Positions 7,871 to 16,227 of a stretch of DNA of 34,378 nucleotides are shown in pieces. The notes below the pieces were generated by a model. It worked only from the letters and a program-made list of their open reading frames with translations. It had not been told where the DNA came from and ran no database searches. The stretch spans positions 1 through 34,378 of the forward strand of contig CAZUTK010000028.1 in NCBI GenBank assembly GCA_964623265.1, read 5' to 3'. This stretch comes from CAZUTK01 sp964623265. GTDB taxonomy: Bacteria; Electryoneota; B3-LCP. The position numbers and the translations under genes were made by a program. Positions within the stretch are counted from its first letter, which is position 1. Each line of letters begins with the position of its first letter.

Positions 7871-9289
7871 TCAGTAATTCAGGTTGAATTCCCTCTCGAT
7901 TTCTTCCGCGGAGACCGCTTCATCGAGGTAGTGATTCTTATCGAAATTGGTCCAGCGGGCGTTGGGCCGGCGACGGGTGATGCGGCGGACATTGAGCAGA
8001 TGCGTTACGGTGATGTTATCCGTCGTGTTGTTGTTGGCGCTGGAACCGCAGCCGAGGGTGAAGGAGGGCCTAAGACGGTTTTCCATTCCCCCGAGCGCGC
8101 CGAAAGTCGAAGGGATGTTCACTAAGATGCGGCTGGCTTCAATGGCTTTTGAAAAGTATTGGATGCGTTCATCCGTGTTGGAATAGATCACGGCGGTGTG
8201 TCCCAATCCGCCGAAGTGAGTAATTTCGCTGCAACGCCGGATGGCGGCATCGAAATCCTCTTCGATATAAAAAGCCAGAATCGGCGCCAGAATCTCGGCG
8301 GAAAGCGGATAATCCGGTCCGACACCATCCAAACGGGCAATCAAGAGCCTTGTGTCCGGCGGAACCTGGATCCCGGCGCTGCGGGCGATCTGTTCCACAG
8401 ATTGGCCCACGACGGTCGCCGTCATCATCTTGCGCTCCTGGTTATAAGCGATCTTTCCCACTTTTTCAATCTCTTCGGGCGACAGAAAATACGCGCCTTG
8501 CTTCTCAAACTCAGCCTGAATCGCTGGCGCAACCTCCTTTTTCACCACGACGGCTTGTTCCGACGCGCACACGGTTCCATTATCGAACGTTTTCGATGAC
8601 ATAATGCTGCGCACCGCGTAGGCAAAATCCGCAGTGGCTCCGATGTACACCGGAACATTCCCCGGTCCTACGCCGATGGCAGGCGTGCCGGAAGTGTAAG
8701 CCTTCCGCACAATGGAATTCGTCCCCGTCGCAAGCACCAGCGACAGCTTACGGTGGCTCATCAACTCCTGCAGGGACTGCTCGGAAAGCACGGGAATCCA
8801 CTGGATGCAATCGGTCGGAGCTCCGGCGCTTAAGGCCGCCTCATAGCCAATTTGAGCAGTAACACAGACGCAGTTCTTCGCCGCCTGCGGAGGACTGATG
8901 ATCAAGGGATTACGTGTCTTCATTGCAATGAGCATCTTGAAGATAGCAGTGGAGGTTGGATTGGTCACCGGTATCAAACCGAGAAGCGGCCCCAGAGGCT
9001 GCGCTACTTCGATCATCCCGTTGCGGGGATCTTCGGAAATGACGCCGACGGTGCGCTGATCTTTGATATCCTCATACACCAATTGCGCGGCGATGACGTT
9101 CTTCAATACTTTGTGCTGCCAAACGCCCATCCCGGTCTCTTCGAACGCCATCTTGGCGAGCTTCACTCGATTTTGCAGAGCCGCCAGATAGACGGCGCGC
9201 ACAATGCGGTCTGTCTCGCGTTGATCCAGCTCCCTGAATTTGCGGGCTGCCTTTTCCGCGCGGTTCATCATTTCATCAATCTGCGCCAT
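7871..9289 (-). CDS. CoA-acylating aldehyde dehydrogenase (acetaldehyde dehydrogenase type)
   Basis: This 472-residue protein belongs to the aldehyde dehydrogenase superfamily. It resembles the N-terminal half of AdhE and the EutE/PduP enzymes, which interconvert acetaldehyde plus CoA and acetyl-CoA with NAD. The likely catalytic cysteine is Cys241 in FDNGTVCASEQ. Other family stretches are EETGMGVWQHKVLKN (50-64), LGLIPVTNPTS (103-113), GVGPGNVPVYI (206-216) and PSFTLGCGS near the end. It has no C-terminal iron alcohol dehydrogenase domain, so it is not full AdhE, and no N-terminal encapsulation helix or microcompartment shell gene is present. The exact substrate cannot be read from sequence. 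A palindrome and a repeated octamer lie in the 270 bp upstream. Confidence 0.9.
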   Translation of the reverse strand: MAQIDEMMNRAEKAARKFRELDQRETDRIVRAVYLAALQNRVKLAKMAFEETGMGVWQHKVLKNVIAAQLVYEDIKDQRTVGVISEDPRNGMIEVAQPLGPLLGLIPVTNPTSTAIFKMLIAMKTRNPLIISPPQAAKNCVCVTAQIGYEAALSAGAPTDCIQWIPVLSEQSLQELMSHRKLSLVLATGTNSIVRKAYTSGTPAIGVGPGNVPVYIGATADFAYAVRSIMSSKTFDNGTVCASEQAVVVKKEVAPAIQAEFEKQGAYFLSPEEIEKVGKIAYNQERKMMTATVVGQSVEQIARSAGIQVPPDTRLLIARLDGVGPDYPLSAEILAPILAFYIEEDFDAAIRRCSEITHFGGLGHTAVIYSNTDERIQYFSKAIEASRILVNIPSTFGALGGMENRLRPSFTLGCGSSANNNTTDNITVTHLLNVRRITRRRPNARWTNFDKNHYLDEAVSAEEIEREFNLNY

Positions 9290-9322
9290 AGGAATTCCTG
9301 CTTAGTACGGCGGTTAATGTGC

Positions 9323-9354
9323 TTTTCATTATAGATTACTAATATAAATGAAAA
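9323..9354. repeat. Inverted repeat upstream of the aldehyde dehydrogenase, possible operator
   Basis: TTTTCATT (9323-9330) and AATGAAAA (9347-9354) form a perfect 8-bp inverted repeat with a 16-base AT-rich spacer. On the minus strand the inner edge of the left arm overlaps a TATAAT (9333-9328), located about 40 bases before the ATG at 9289. The position suits an operator, perhaps for the neighbouring HTH protein, but no good -35 box is seen at the right distance. Confidence 0.35.
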
Positions 9355-9363
9355 ATGCCAATC

Positions 9364-9395
9364 CGCATAGACTGGAATTGACATTTTCGCATAGA
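9364..9395. repeat. Direct repeat of CGCATAGA
   Basis: The octamer CGCATAGA occurs at 9364-9371 and again at 9388-9395, 24 bases apart start to start, just upstream of the inverted repeat. It could be a tandem binding site for a regulator or a chance repeat in AT-rich DNA. The rest of the 272-bp gap (9290-9561) shows nothing else I can name. Confidence 0.25.
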
Positions 9396-9561
9396 ATACT
9401 CTGATCGGATTCTCTGATTACACTGTCTTTAATTTTAAGCGATATTCTTCAACGACCGAATTCTGAGGTTCTCAATAGGCGATTTCGTAGTTCTTTTCCG
9501 GCATTCTCTTCACGTGCTAAATGCCGCGGCTTGAAGAACGTTCTGCGAAACTCGGTGACAA

Positions 9562-9981
9562 TCAGCGCAGACTCTGCAGAAATTTGAGAGTCTCGACCTT
9601 ACCGTCAAAATCGAGATTGAGAATTCGGTTCAACAGCTCCAGGTCGAGATTCGACAGCTTGATTTGCGTCGTTTCCCGCGCAGGCGTCGGAATTATTCGC
9701 CCTGTTTGCTCCGGTTTGTCGCCGGTTTGTTCGGCGGTCTGAAGGGCGGAAGCCGGTTCCTCTTCCCGCATGGCGAAGAACTCCGCTTCGCTTAGTCCCA
9801 AACCTTGCAGGATTTTATTGAGGGTATGTTCTCTGACTTTCCGTTTTCCAGACTCGAGGTGTCCTATGGTCAATGCACTGACCTGCGCCAATTTAGCCAG
9901 TTTGGACTGCGAATACCCTTTTCGAAACCGCCAGTATTTCAACGGCTCTACGATATTCATCGTTGATCTTCTGTTTAACAT
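9562..9981 (-). CDS. Cro/C1-type helix-turn-helix protein
   Basis: This 139-residue protein begins with an HTH_3 / XRE-type domain (about residues 12-65: YWRFRKGYSQSKLAKLAQVS then LTIGHLESGKRKVREHTLNKI). A Gln/Glu/Thr-rich linker follows, and it ends with a short conserved-looking segment, IKLSNLDLELLNRILNL. That last segment resembles the end of the next gene upstream, although their N-terminal domains are unrelated. The ATG at 9981 has GGAGAG a few bases upstream and is preferred; the ATG at 9960 is possible. It probably acts as a dimeric DNA-binding regulator in the cytoplasm. Its targets are unknown; the repeats upstream of the aldehyde dehydrogenase are the nearest candidates. The gene ends 272 bp before that gene's start. 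Confidence 0.85.
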   Translation of the reverse strand: MLNRRSTMNIVEPLKYWRFRKGYSQSKLAKLAQVSALTIGHLESGKRKVREHTLNKILQGLGLSEAEFFAMREEEPASALQTAEQTGDKPEQTGRIIPTPARETTQIKLSNLDLELLNRILNLDFDGKVETLKFLQSLR

Positions 9982-10032
9982 CGTCTCTCCGAATTTGAGA
10001 ATTTGGATCGAGTGTTCTTTCGCTGTCTCTCG

Positions 10033-10536
10033 TTAATCTAATCTGGAGATAGCCTCCAAGAGGATTTTGCGGCGAAGATGATCCCGGACGAGAATCTTCT
10101 GCTCTTCAGGCAGTTGCAGAGCTTGCTGGATCAGTTCGAGATCCAGCGGCGTTACATTGATTTTTCCCGAGGGGATTCCCGCAACCGAAGGAGCCTTGCG
10201 CACCGGACGGGAAGTACGGCTCTGCTGTCTGGGTTGACGTTCTCTTTTCGGTTTTTCCGCCTTAGGCGGTTGCGGCGGCGGTTGATGGAGTTTCTGCACA
10301 ATTTCCGCGTTCTGCTTTTCCCAAGCTTCCGCCTGCAACAGATAGGGGATCAATTCCTGAAACGGCGGACCTTCATGGTAGCCGTTCTGGATGAGCTCAA
10401 CCATCCGTCCGGATAAAGGAGACCGGTAATCATTCAGGATATTGTACCCTTTTTCCCGCAGAAATTCGATCAGCGATGAGCTCGATATGCGAACGACGCG
10501 GGAGATGTCGCTGATACGCACAGGTTTCAATTTCAT
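10033..10536 (-). CDS. Small protein with an IF2_N-like helical domain
   Basis: The product is 167 residues from the ATG at 10536, which has GGAG about 8 bases upstream; the ATG at 10575 has none. Residues 3-50 (PVRISDISRVVRISSSSLIE, then FLREKGYNI and PLSGRMVELI) match the IF2_N helical module of translation initiation factor IF-2. That module is also used as a small stand-alone nucleic-acid- or protein-binding domain in FCB bacteria. The middle is a Pro/Lys/Arg/Gln-rich linker (about 85-125), probably disordered. The end, KINVTPLDLELIQQALQL, parallels the end of the adjacent HTH protein 51 bp downstream. The two are likely cotranscribed. This is not IF-2 itself, since no GTPase domain is present. 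Confidence 0.75.
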   Translation of the reverse strand: MKLKPVRISDISRVVRISSSSLIEFLREKGYNILNDYRSPLSGRMVELIQNGYHEGPPFQELIPYLLQAEAWEKQNAEIVQKLHQPPPQPPKAEKPKRERQPRQQSRTSRPVRKAPSVAGIPSGKINVTPLDLELIQQALQLPEEQKILVRDHLRRKILLEAISRLD

Positions 10537-10760
10537 TGCCACTGCTCCGGCACGTCTGCCGCACGAATTTTCCATTGATTTCGTCGGATCGGATGAAATG
10601 ATATCGGCTGTGATGAGATAGGATAGTGAAGGCGCGGCATTTTCTTCTGAGGAATGATGATTTATTGCGAGAATCCTCGATAAGCTATATATAAAATATA
10701 ATCATTTACCAATAAGTATGCAAGGATAATCCGCATAATTCTATAACGAATACAACTCCT

Positions 10761-11099
10761 ATGAATCTTCCGTTTGACGAGCGCTTCCTGATATCCCTTG
10801 CAGCCGTTATCCTCGCGTTCTGCGCGGTTTTTTCCATACAGCGGAATGCGGCGGAGCGGTCGAACTTGTTGAAATACAGCACTTCGATTCTCTCCGGCGC
10901 GCTGATACTTTTCTATTATTTTGCGGTAAAAGATCCCTCTCACGGGATGGCGATTCTGCTGCTGCCCATCGTCACGCTCTGGCTGCGCTGGCGCCGGCAA
11001 CAAACCGGAAGACCCGGCATTTCGGACGGGAGATTCGCTCTGGGACAGATCGCGTTCTGCCTGCTGTATTTATTGACCATCTGGATGCAGGAAGGTTAA
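10761..11099 (+). CDS. Small membrane protein of unknown function
   Basis: The 112-residue product has three hydrophobic segments at about 10-25, 42-56 and 61-76, and a fourth near the end (about 95-108), so it is probably a small inner-membrane protein. No family is recognised. The ATG at 10761 lacks a clear Shine-Dalgarno sequence. The opposite-strand frame over this region (10662-11003) is Arg/Gln-rich and looks like a shadow. The AT-rich 224 bp upstream (10537-10760) separates it from the divergently transcribed IF2_N-like gene and contains a TATAAT at 10697-10702, but no matching -35 box. Its stop overlaps that of the convergent patatin gene in a shared TTAA. Confidence 0.65.
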   Translation: MNLPFDERFLISLAAVILAFCAVFSIQRNAAERSNLLKYSTSILSGALILFYYFAVKDPSHGMAILLLPIVTLWLRWRRQQTGRPGISDGRFALGQIAFCLLYLLTIWMQEG

Positions 11100-13738
11100 A
11101 AGCGATGTCCTATATTGAAATAGAACTGATCTCGGGCTGAGAATTTCGAACTTTCGAAGAGATGACCGTAGGTGAGCGAAATCGGTCCGATGATCGTGTC
11201 CATCGCGAAACTCAAACCGATCCCCGTAAGAATATCGTCGGACGACAGATCGCTCTGCACTTTTTCCCAGACCCCTCCTATGTTTCCTTCCAGAGTAACA
11301 TATGCGTCGGCGATAACACGGCTGATTAAATCTTCCCGCAAAGCCAGGCTCATACTGAGGATCTGACGGCCCGCAGTTTCACTCTCGTGCAAGCCGAGAA
11401 AAGACCGTTCGCCACCCATCCGGAACCACTCCGAAAAAGGCGCGGCTTGATCGCAGATTCCTCCCCGCAACTCCGTCAAAATCGTCAGACGGGAAGTAAG
11501 AGGATAAACATCTTTCAGTTGCGCATAGATGCGGTTGAAAGAGACCTCGCCGCCTAATGCCGGCGCCGCGGATTCGAGCAGCAGTTCGTAACGCCTTCCG
11601 GTCTTCGGAAACTCCGTTCGATCTTGAGTGTCTATTTCCGAACGCAGGAAGACGCGGCGGATGTCGAGTTCTGCAGGACTGGCGCGATGATCACTTAGGA
11701 TCTGTTCGACGCGCAAGCCGAAAATCACATGCCCCCAGGTGCGGAATTGCTGACCGATGTAGACCTGCCCGCCTTTTCTAAGGAAATGATATAGACCCGA
11801 TGAATTACCCGCAGCATCGTAATAGCGATATTCCGAGCGCGTCGCTTCAATCGCCGCCGCTCCTTCCAAATACGTGTGAAAAATCGCCAAATTCCTGTAT
11901 GTCAAACCGTACCTTTCGTCAAATTCGCCGTATTTCACCATGGAAGTCAGGCTGCCGCCCAGCTTGGGCAGAGCCGCATAAGTCAACTCAAGAAAGCCGC
12001 GCCCGTTTCTCTCCGTATCCATACCCGCACCCAACCTCAGCCTCGGCAACGGGCTTTCCACGATTTTGATCGTCACGGTGTCTCGTTGAATCGTCGCTCG
12101 GACGCTGTTGAAGAGATCGCTGCCGAATAACTCTTCCACCCCTCGATTCAAATCCGACAGATTTAACGGTGCATCGGGCTTGACGTTGAAATCCCGCAGG
12201 ATGCGCCCTTCGCTTAAATAATGGGCCCCTTGCACCTCCACTCCTCTGACGACGCCTTCGTCCACCCGGATATGAAGAACACCGTCCGAACTCAAGTTTA
12301 CGGAAGAAAAACCCGCCAAACAGTTCCCTCTTTCTCGATACATCCGCAGGATCATCTCGAGTCGTCGTGCAGAATTCCGACTGTTCACAATCTTGCCGGT
12401 ATCCTCCGCCAGAACATTGAGGAGTTCCGCAGAATCCCACTGTGTGATTCCCTCGATTTCGATCCCGCGCAGCACCGGATGGAATTCGATGATATATCTC
12501 AGGGTGTCCGCTGTGACTTCAGCGAAAGCTCGTTTGACACAGCCATCGGCGCTCATCATTTCCAGATCGCGATAGATGTCTCGACGTTGCGGCGGCACAG
12601 CCAGCAGCGAATAATGATGCGCAATGGAACGCGTCTGAAAGGCTCGGAGCAGCTCGGCGCCCTGCGGCGTCCCGCTCTTTTCTTCGAATAATACTTGGCG
12701 GATTGGGATTCGGCTTGTGTCTTGATCCCAAATTCTTTTCTGCAATCTTTCGCGTAATTCCGGCAGGATTTCCTGCGCGGCTTCGTAACCCATGCGAATG
12801 ATTTGCGGCGCTTCCGTCAACGTGAAACTGCCCAGGGAGTCCGGTACGGGATGGATTGCCAGATCCGCTTGCGCGAGCAGCTCGCGGTTGCGATCCTCCT
12901 GCATCAGCGCAGTGACCTGATTGGCAATTACCCACGGCTCCCGGGGAGGATGATACAATCGCGGCGGCATCGTCACATCCACCGCCAGCACGATGTCGCC
13001 GGTGAGCCGCGCTGCCCGCACCGGAATGTTCTCCGCGACGCCGCCGTCAATTAAGAGGTGATCCTCGACCTGCACCGGTGAGATCAGCAACGGCAGCGCC
13101 ATAGAGCTCAGCAATGCTTCCGACAGATCACCGCGGCGAAACAGCACCCGTTCGCCCGTGTAGATATCAACGCTCACTGCGGCAAAATCAATGGGAAAAT
13201 CGCCGAACTCATAAAGGTTGCAATAAGGCGCTCTGTTGACTTTGTCCAGCAGCAGATTTGACAAGCGCTGGCCGGCGGAGAGCGCGGAAGGAATGCGGGG
13301 CTTGTTATTGACAAATTGAAGCTCCAGCAGCGAGTTGGATTCGGCGCCTTTGCTGGATAGAGGCAATGTTTTTCGAGTGGGGGTATCTAAGAAGATCTCT
13401 TCCCAGGAGTAGGACGTCGCCAGATCTTCCAATTCCTGGACGGTGTAGCCTGCGGCGTATAATCCTCCGATCACCGCGCCGATGCTGGTCCCTGCGATTC
13501 CGTCTATGGGGATGTCGGCTTCGTGGAGCGCTTTGATGACGCCGATATGGGCAAACCCCCGTCCGCCGCCGCCGGAAAGAGCGAGCGCCAGCTTGGGGCG
13601 CGCGGGCAGTTGCTGCTGCGCATATCCTGCTGGTTTTTGAGGGATTGATTCACCGGGCAGCTCAATGACATATCGTTCCTGCGCCGCCGCAGCGCAGGCG
13701 GCAATTAGAATGAAGAGCGAAAAAAAGGCGGATTTCAC
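11096..13738 (-). CDS. Patatin-like phospholipase with POTRA and outer-membrane barrel (PlpD-like)
   Basis: This 880-residue protein combines a signal peptide (1-19), a patatin domain (about 48-330), a POTRA-like region (about 415-570) and a C-terminal Omp85-type barrel ending in FNIGHRF. The patatin catalytic features are intact: oxyanion loop GGGGRG (56-61), nucleophile Ser85 in GTSIG (83-87) and Asp231 in DGG (231-233). This is the architecture of PlpD, the type Vd autotransporter-like lipase, in which the patatin domain is carried to the surface by its own barrel. Whether it is released or stays attached cannot be told. The start is a GTG with only a weak ribosome binding site, behind a probable promoter at 13768-13796. 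It converges on the small membrane protein. Confidence 0.92.
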   Translation of the reverse strand: MKSAFFSLFILIAACAAAAQERYVIELPGESIPQKPAGYAQQQLPARPKLALALSGGGGRGFAHIGVIKALHEADIPIDGIAGTSIGAVIGGLYAAGYTVQELEDLATSYSWEEIFLDTPTRKTLPLSSKGAESNSLLELQFVNNKPRIPSALSAGQRLSNLLLDKVNRAPYCNLYEFGDFPIDFAAVSVDIYTGERVLFRRGDLSEALLSSMALPLLISPVQVEDHLLIDGGVAENIPVRAARLTGDIVLAVDVTMPPRLYHPPREPWVIANQVTALMQEDRNRELLAQADLAIHPVPDSLGSFTLTEAPQIIRMGYEAAQEILPELRERLQKRIWDQDTSRIPIRQVLFEEKSGTPQGAELLRAFQTRSIAHHYSLLAVPPQRRDIYRDLEMMSADGCVKRAFAEVTADTLRYIIEFHPVLRGIEIEGITQWDSAELLNVLAEDTGKIVNSRNSARRLEMILRMYRERGNCLAGFSSVNLSSDGVLHIRVDEGVVRGVEVQGAHYLSEGRILRDFNVKPDAPLNLSDLNRGVEELFGSDLFNSVRATIQRDTVTIKIVESPLPRLRLGAGMDTERNGRGFLELTYAALPKLGGSLTSMVKYGEFDERYGLTYRNLAIFHTYLEGAAAIEATRSEYRYYDAAGNSSGLYHFLRKGGQVYIGQQFRTWGHVIFGLRVEQILSDHRASPAELDIRRVFLRSEIDTQDRTEFPKTGRRYELLLESAAPALGGEVSFNRIYAQLKDVYPLTSRLTILTELRGGICDQAAPFSEWFRMGGERSFLGLHESETAGRQILSMSLALREDLISRVIADAYVTLEGNIGGVWEKVQSDLSSDDILTGIGLSFAMDTIIGPISLTYGHLFESSKFSARDQFYFNIGHRF

Positions 13739-13767
13739 CGGGAACTCTCATGCTTTGAAAACGATAA

Positions 13768-13796
13768 AAAATAAAGCATTTATGCCGAAAAATCAA
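13768..13796 (-). promoter_or_regulatory. Sigma-70-type promoter for the patatin gene
   Basis: On the minus strand TTGATT (13796-13791) and TATTTT (13773-13768) are separated by 17 bases. They lie in the 87-bp AT-rich gap between the patatin gene and the divergently transcribed glycosyltransferase. A plus-strand TTGAAA at 13755-13760 could belong to an overlapping promoter for the glycosyltransferase, but no good -10 box follows it. Confidence 0.4.
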
Positions 13797-13825
13797 GTAA
13801 AACCTGTCCGACCGCCTGTAAAAGA

Positions 13826-15319
13826 ATGGCTTCAACACCCCTGCTGACTCTCATTTACACCGGATCAGAAGATCCGGAAACGACGGCTGTCGTATTGAAT
13901 TCCCTGCGCATTTTCGGGGATGCCGTTCAATTGATCCCCCTGCATCCTTTGCCGGATGCTGGGGATGGGTTTCTTTTCACCCTGCTGCAGGGCGCGCCTC
14001 CTGCTGGGTTATCTTCTCTGATCAACCGCGCTCTTTCGGTTGCAGACGGCGAGTTTCTCGCTCTGTTTCCACCTGGCGCTCAGGCTTCTCCGAATCTTCT
14101 CTCTCTCTTAAGATCGTATGGACGTCGTTACCCTGAATCAAACTACTTTTACGGGGATTATTGCGTTCGATCCCAGACAGGTTCTCAAGATCGGATCGAG
14201 TCGAATTGTTGTCCGGACGACTTCACCGAACGGGAAGATTGGGGACCTCTGGAGATTTACCGCGTTCGGGCTTTACAGGACATCGGCGGATGCGATGAAA
14301 ACCTCCACTTCCGAGCAGACTATGATCTTCGCCTGAAACTAACCGACAGCCGACCTGCCGTGCACATCCCCGAAGCGCTCTGCACTGTTCCTAAAATCAC
14401 CGGGGATAATGCAAAAAACGCTTCGATTCTCTATTTTCCCGGGCGCGGCAAATTCGGCGGATTTTCCTACCTTTTTATGGACCCCGCCGAAGAAGCGGAG
14501 ATCGAAGCGATCTTTTATCGAATGCTGCAGCGCCGAAACGCTTTCCTGGCGAAGCCGCCCGGTGGTAAGTTCCCGCCACCGTCGTTTACCAGTCCTCGAG
14601 TCTCGGTGGTTATCCCGGTGCACAACCGCGCCGAATTTCTGCCGAAATCCGTCGGCAGCGTGCTACAAGGATCCTTCGAGGATTTCGAAATCATTATCGT
14701 GGATAACGCCTCCGAAGACGAGACCCTCGCCGTCGCCAAGCGGCTCGCCGCCGCCGATGCCCGCATCAAAGTGATCCCCCTGGAGGACAATATCATCGCG
14801 AAGGCATTGAATATCGGCGTTGCCGCCGCACGCGGTGAATACATCGCGCAGTTGGACAGCGATGACGAATACACTCCCGACACATTGGCGGTCATAGTGG
14901 ATCACCTGGATCACCATCCGGAGGAAGCTCTGGCAATCTCCTATTACGAACTGATGGATCCTGACGGTGTGACGCTGAATGAATTCGGGGTCATCAAGCA
15001 TCTGGAATACAACCGCAACAACATTTTACGCGTGGACGGCGCCGGCGCCTTGCGCTGCTGGCGTCGAGCCGCCATCATCGAGCTGGGCGGCTTCAACGAG
15101 GCGGATTTCGGACATTACGGGGAAGATTACGATCTGGTATTGAAGGCATCGGAACAGTACGAAGTCGGACGAGTGCATCAAGTTCTCTACCGCTATCGCC
15201 GTCACCCTGGAAACACGGATATCCTGAGGCCCCATACTCTGAAAATCCGGAATAAAACACTTGCCCGACAACGCGCATTGCAGCGCCGACGGGAAATCAA
15301 TCAGCAGAGCCTGCGATGA
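13826..15319 (+). CDS. Tandem GT2-family glycosyltransferase
   Basis: The 497-residue product holds two glycosyltransferase-like modules and no signal peptide. The C-terminal one (about 257-490) is a complete GT2 GT-A domain: VSVVIPVHNRAEFLPKSV, FEIIIVDNASEDET, GEYIAQLDSDDEYTPD with the DxD-type metal site near residue 343, and GHYGEDYDLVLKASE as the acceptor-side motif. The N-terminal part (about 6-200) keeps the fold pattern (ADGEFLALFPPGAQASP, RADYDLRLKLTD) but its metal site reads FPPGA instead of DSDD, so it is probably inactive. The enzyme would transfer a sugar from an activated donor in the cytoplasm; donor and acceptor are unknown. Its stop overlaps the next start by ATGA, so glycosyltransferase and sugar kinase are translationally coupled. 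Confidence 0.9.
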   Translation: MASTPLLTLIYTGSEDPETTAVVLNSLRIFGDAVQLIPLHPLPDAGDGFLFTLLQGAPPAGLSSLINRALSVADGEFLALFPPGAQASPNLLSLLRSYGRRYPESNYFYGDYCVRSQTGSQDRIESNCCPDDFTEREDWGPLEIYRVRALQDIGGCDENLHFRADYDLRLKLTDSRPAVHIPEALCTVPKITGDNAKNASILYFPGRGKFGGFSYLFMDPAEEAEIEAIFYRMLQRRNAFLAKPPGGKFPPPSFTSPRVSVVIPVHNRAEFLPKSVGSVLQGSFEDFEIIIVDNASEDETLAVAKRLAAADARIKVIPLEDNIIAKALNIGVAAARGEYIAQLDSDDEYTPDTLAVIVDHLDHHPEEALAISYYELMDPDGVTLNEFGVIKHLEYNRNNILRVDGAGALRCWRRAAIIELGGFNEADFGHYGEDYDLVLKASEQYEVGRVHQVLYRYRRHPGNTDILRPHTLKIRNKTLARQRALQRRREINQQSLR

Positions 15320-16227
15320 GCCGATTCTACATCGGTATTGACGGCGGAGCCAGCCGGTCCCGCGCCATTCTCCTCGATGACCGCGATACTGTTTTCGCCC
15401 AATCGGAAATAGACGGCGGATTGAATCCGCTGGCGATCGGCTGGGAATCATTTCGGCAAAATCTGCAGCGGCTGCTGGATCCCCTGCTTGCGGAAAGCCG
15501 TCCCGCCGGTGAACTCTCTCTCTGCGCGGGTCTAGCCGGAGCCGGCAGCGAGGAGGTTCGATTTCGAGCGGAAGAAGAAATACGCGCTGCCTACTCCTTC
15601 CGGGAAATTCGGGTCATCACGGACGCGCAGGCTGCGTTGTGGGGGGCATTCCGAGGAGGTCCCGGCTTACTATTGATCGCCGGCACCGGCAGTATCTGTC
15701 TGGGAAAGAATCCGCAGGGGCAGACGGCTCGCTGCGGCGGATTCGGCAGGTTGTTGGGGGATGAAGGCGGTGGATATTGGATGGCGATTCAGGCGATCCG
15801 CCGGGCTTTGCGCCAGTTCGACCGCGAAGCGGACGCTCCGCTGGCGGATTCGATCCTCCGCGAATTTCGCGTAAGCCGTCTGACGGAATTGCCGCCACTC
15901 GTGCACAGCGGGCAGCTTTCCCCAGATCGAATCGCCCGGCTCGCGGAAACCATCCTGACAGAATCTTCGTCGAACCCGGAAGCGGATGCGATCGTGCGCG
16001 CCGCCGCGGGATATCTCGCGCAACTCGCGATCGACACGGCTGAAAAGTTGAAAATGGATCAGCCCGATCTGGCGCTCTGGGGTGGTTTGTGGCAATCGCC
16101 TGGAAGAGAATTGCGACGACATCTGCAGGAAGTGCTCAAAGCGGCTCGTTTCTCCTGTACATTAACGGAGCCCGCGGAACCGCCTCAGCGGGGGGCAATC
16201 CTCTTTATGCGCGGAATCATATCTTAA
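15316..16227 (+). CDS. BadF/BadG/BcrA/BcrD-family sugar kinase (N-acetylglucosamine kinase-like)
   Basis: The 303-residue protein has the ASKHA ATPase fold. The first phosphate loop is IGIDGGASRSRAILLD (6-21), the second is LLIAGTGSICLG near residue 118-129, and GGFGRLLGDEGGGYWMA follows as in N-acetylglucosamine kinases of the BadF family. It probably phosphorylates an amino sugar in the cytoplasm with ATP. The exact sugar is not determined by these motifs, and the alternative role (activator of a 2-hydroxyacyl-CoA dehydratase) is unlikely because that iron-sulfur cysteine pattern is not evident. It is coupled to the glycosyltransferase by a 4-bp ATGA overlap. Its TAA overlaps the cupin stop codon on the other strand, leaving no room for a terminator between them. 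Confidence 0.87.
   Translation: MSRFYIGIDGGASRSRAILLDDRDTVFAQSEIDGGLNPLAIGWESFRQNLQRLLDPLLAESRPAGELSLCAGLAGAGSEEVRFRAEEEIRAAYSFREIRVITDAQAALWGAFRGGPGLLLIAGTGSICLGKNPQGQTARCGGFGRLLGDEGGGYWMAIQAIRRALRQFDREADAPLADSILREFRVSRLTELPPLVHSGQLSPDRIARLAETILTESSSNPEADAIVRAAAGYLAQLAIDTAEKLKMDQPDLALWGGLWQSPGRELRRHLQEVLKAARFSCTLTEPAEPPQRGAILFMRGIIS

Noticed and set aside
7871..9289. Microcompartment-associated aldehyde dehydrogenase
   Set aside because: There is no N-terminal encapsulation helix and no shell-protein gene in the window.
9378..9383. Plus-strand TTGACA in the gap upstream of the aldehyde dehydrogenase
   Set aside because: No -10 box follows at 16-18 bases and no plus-strand gene lies downstream.
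10662..11003. Minus-strand frame opposite the small membrane protein
   Set aside because: Arg/Gln-rich shadow; the plus-strand frame has ordered hydrophobic segments and ends neatly at the convergent stop.
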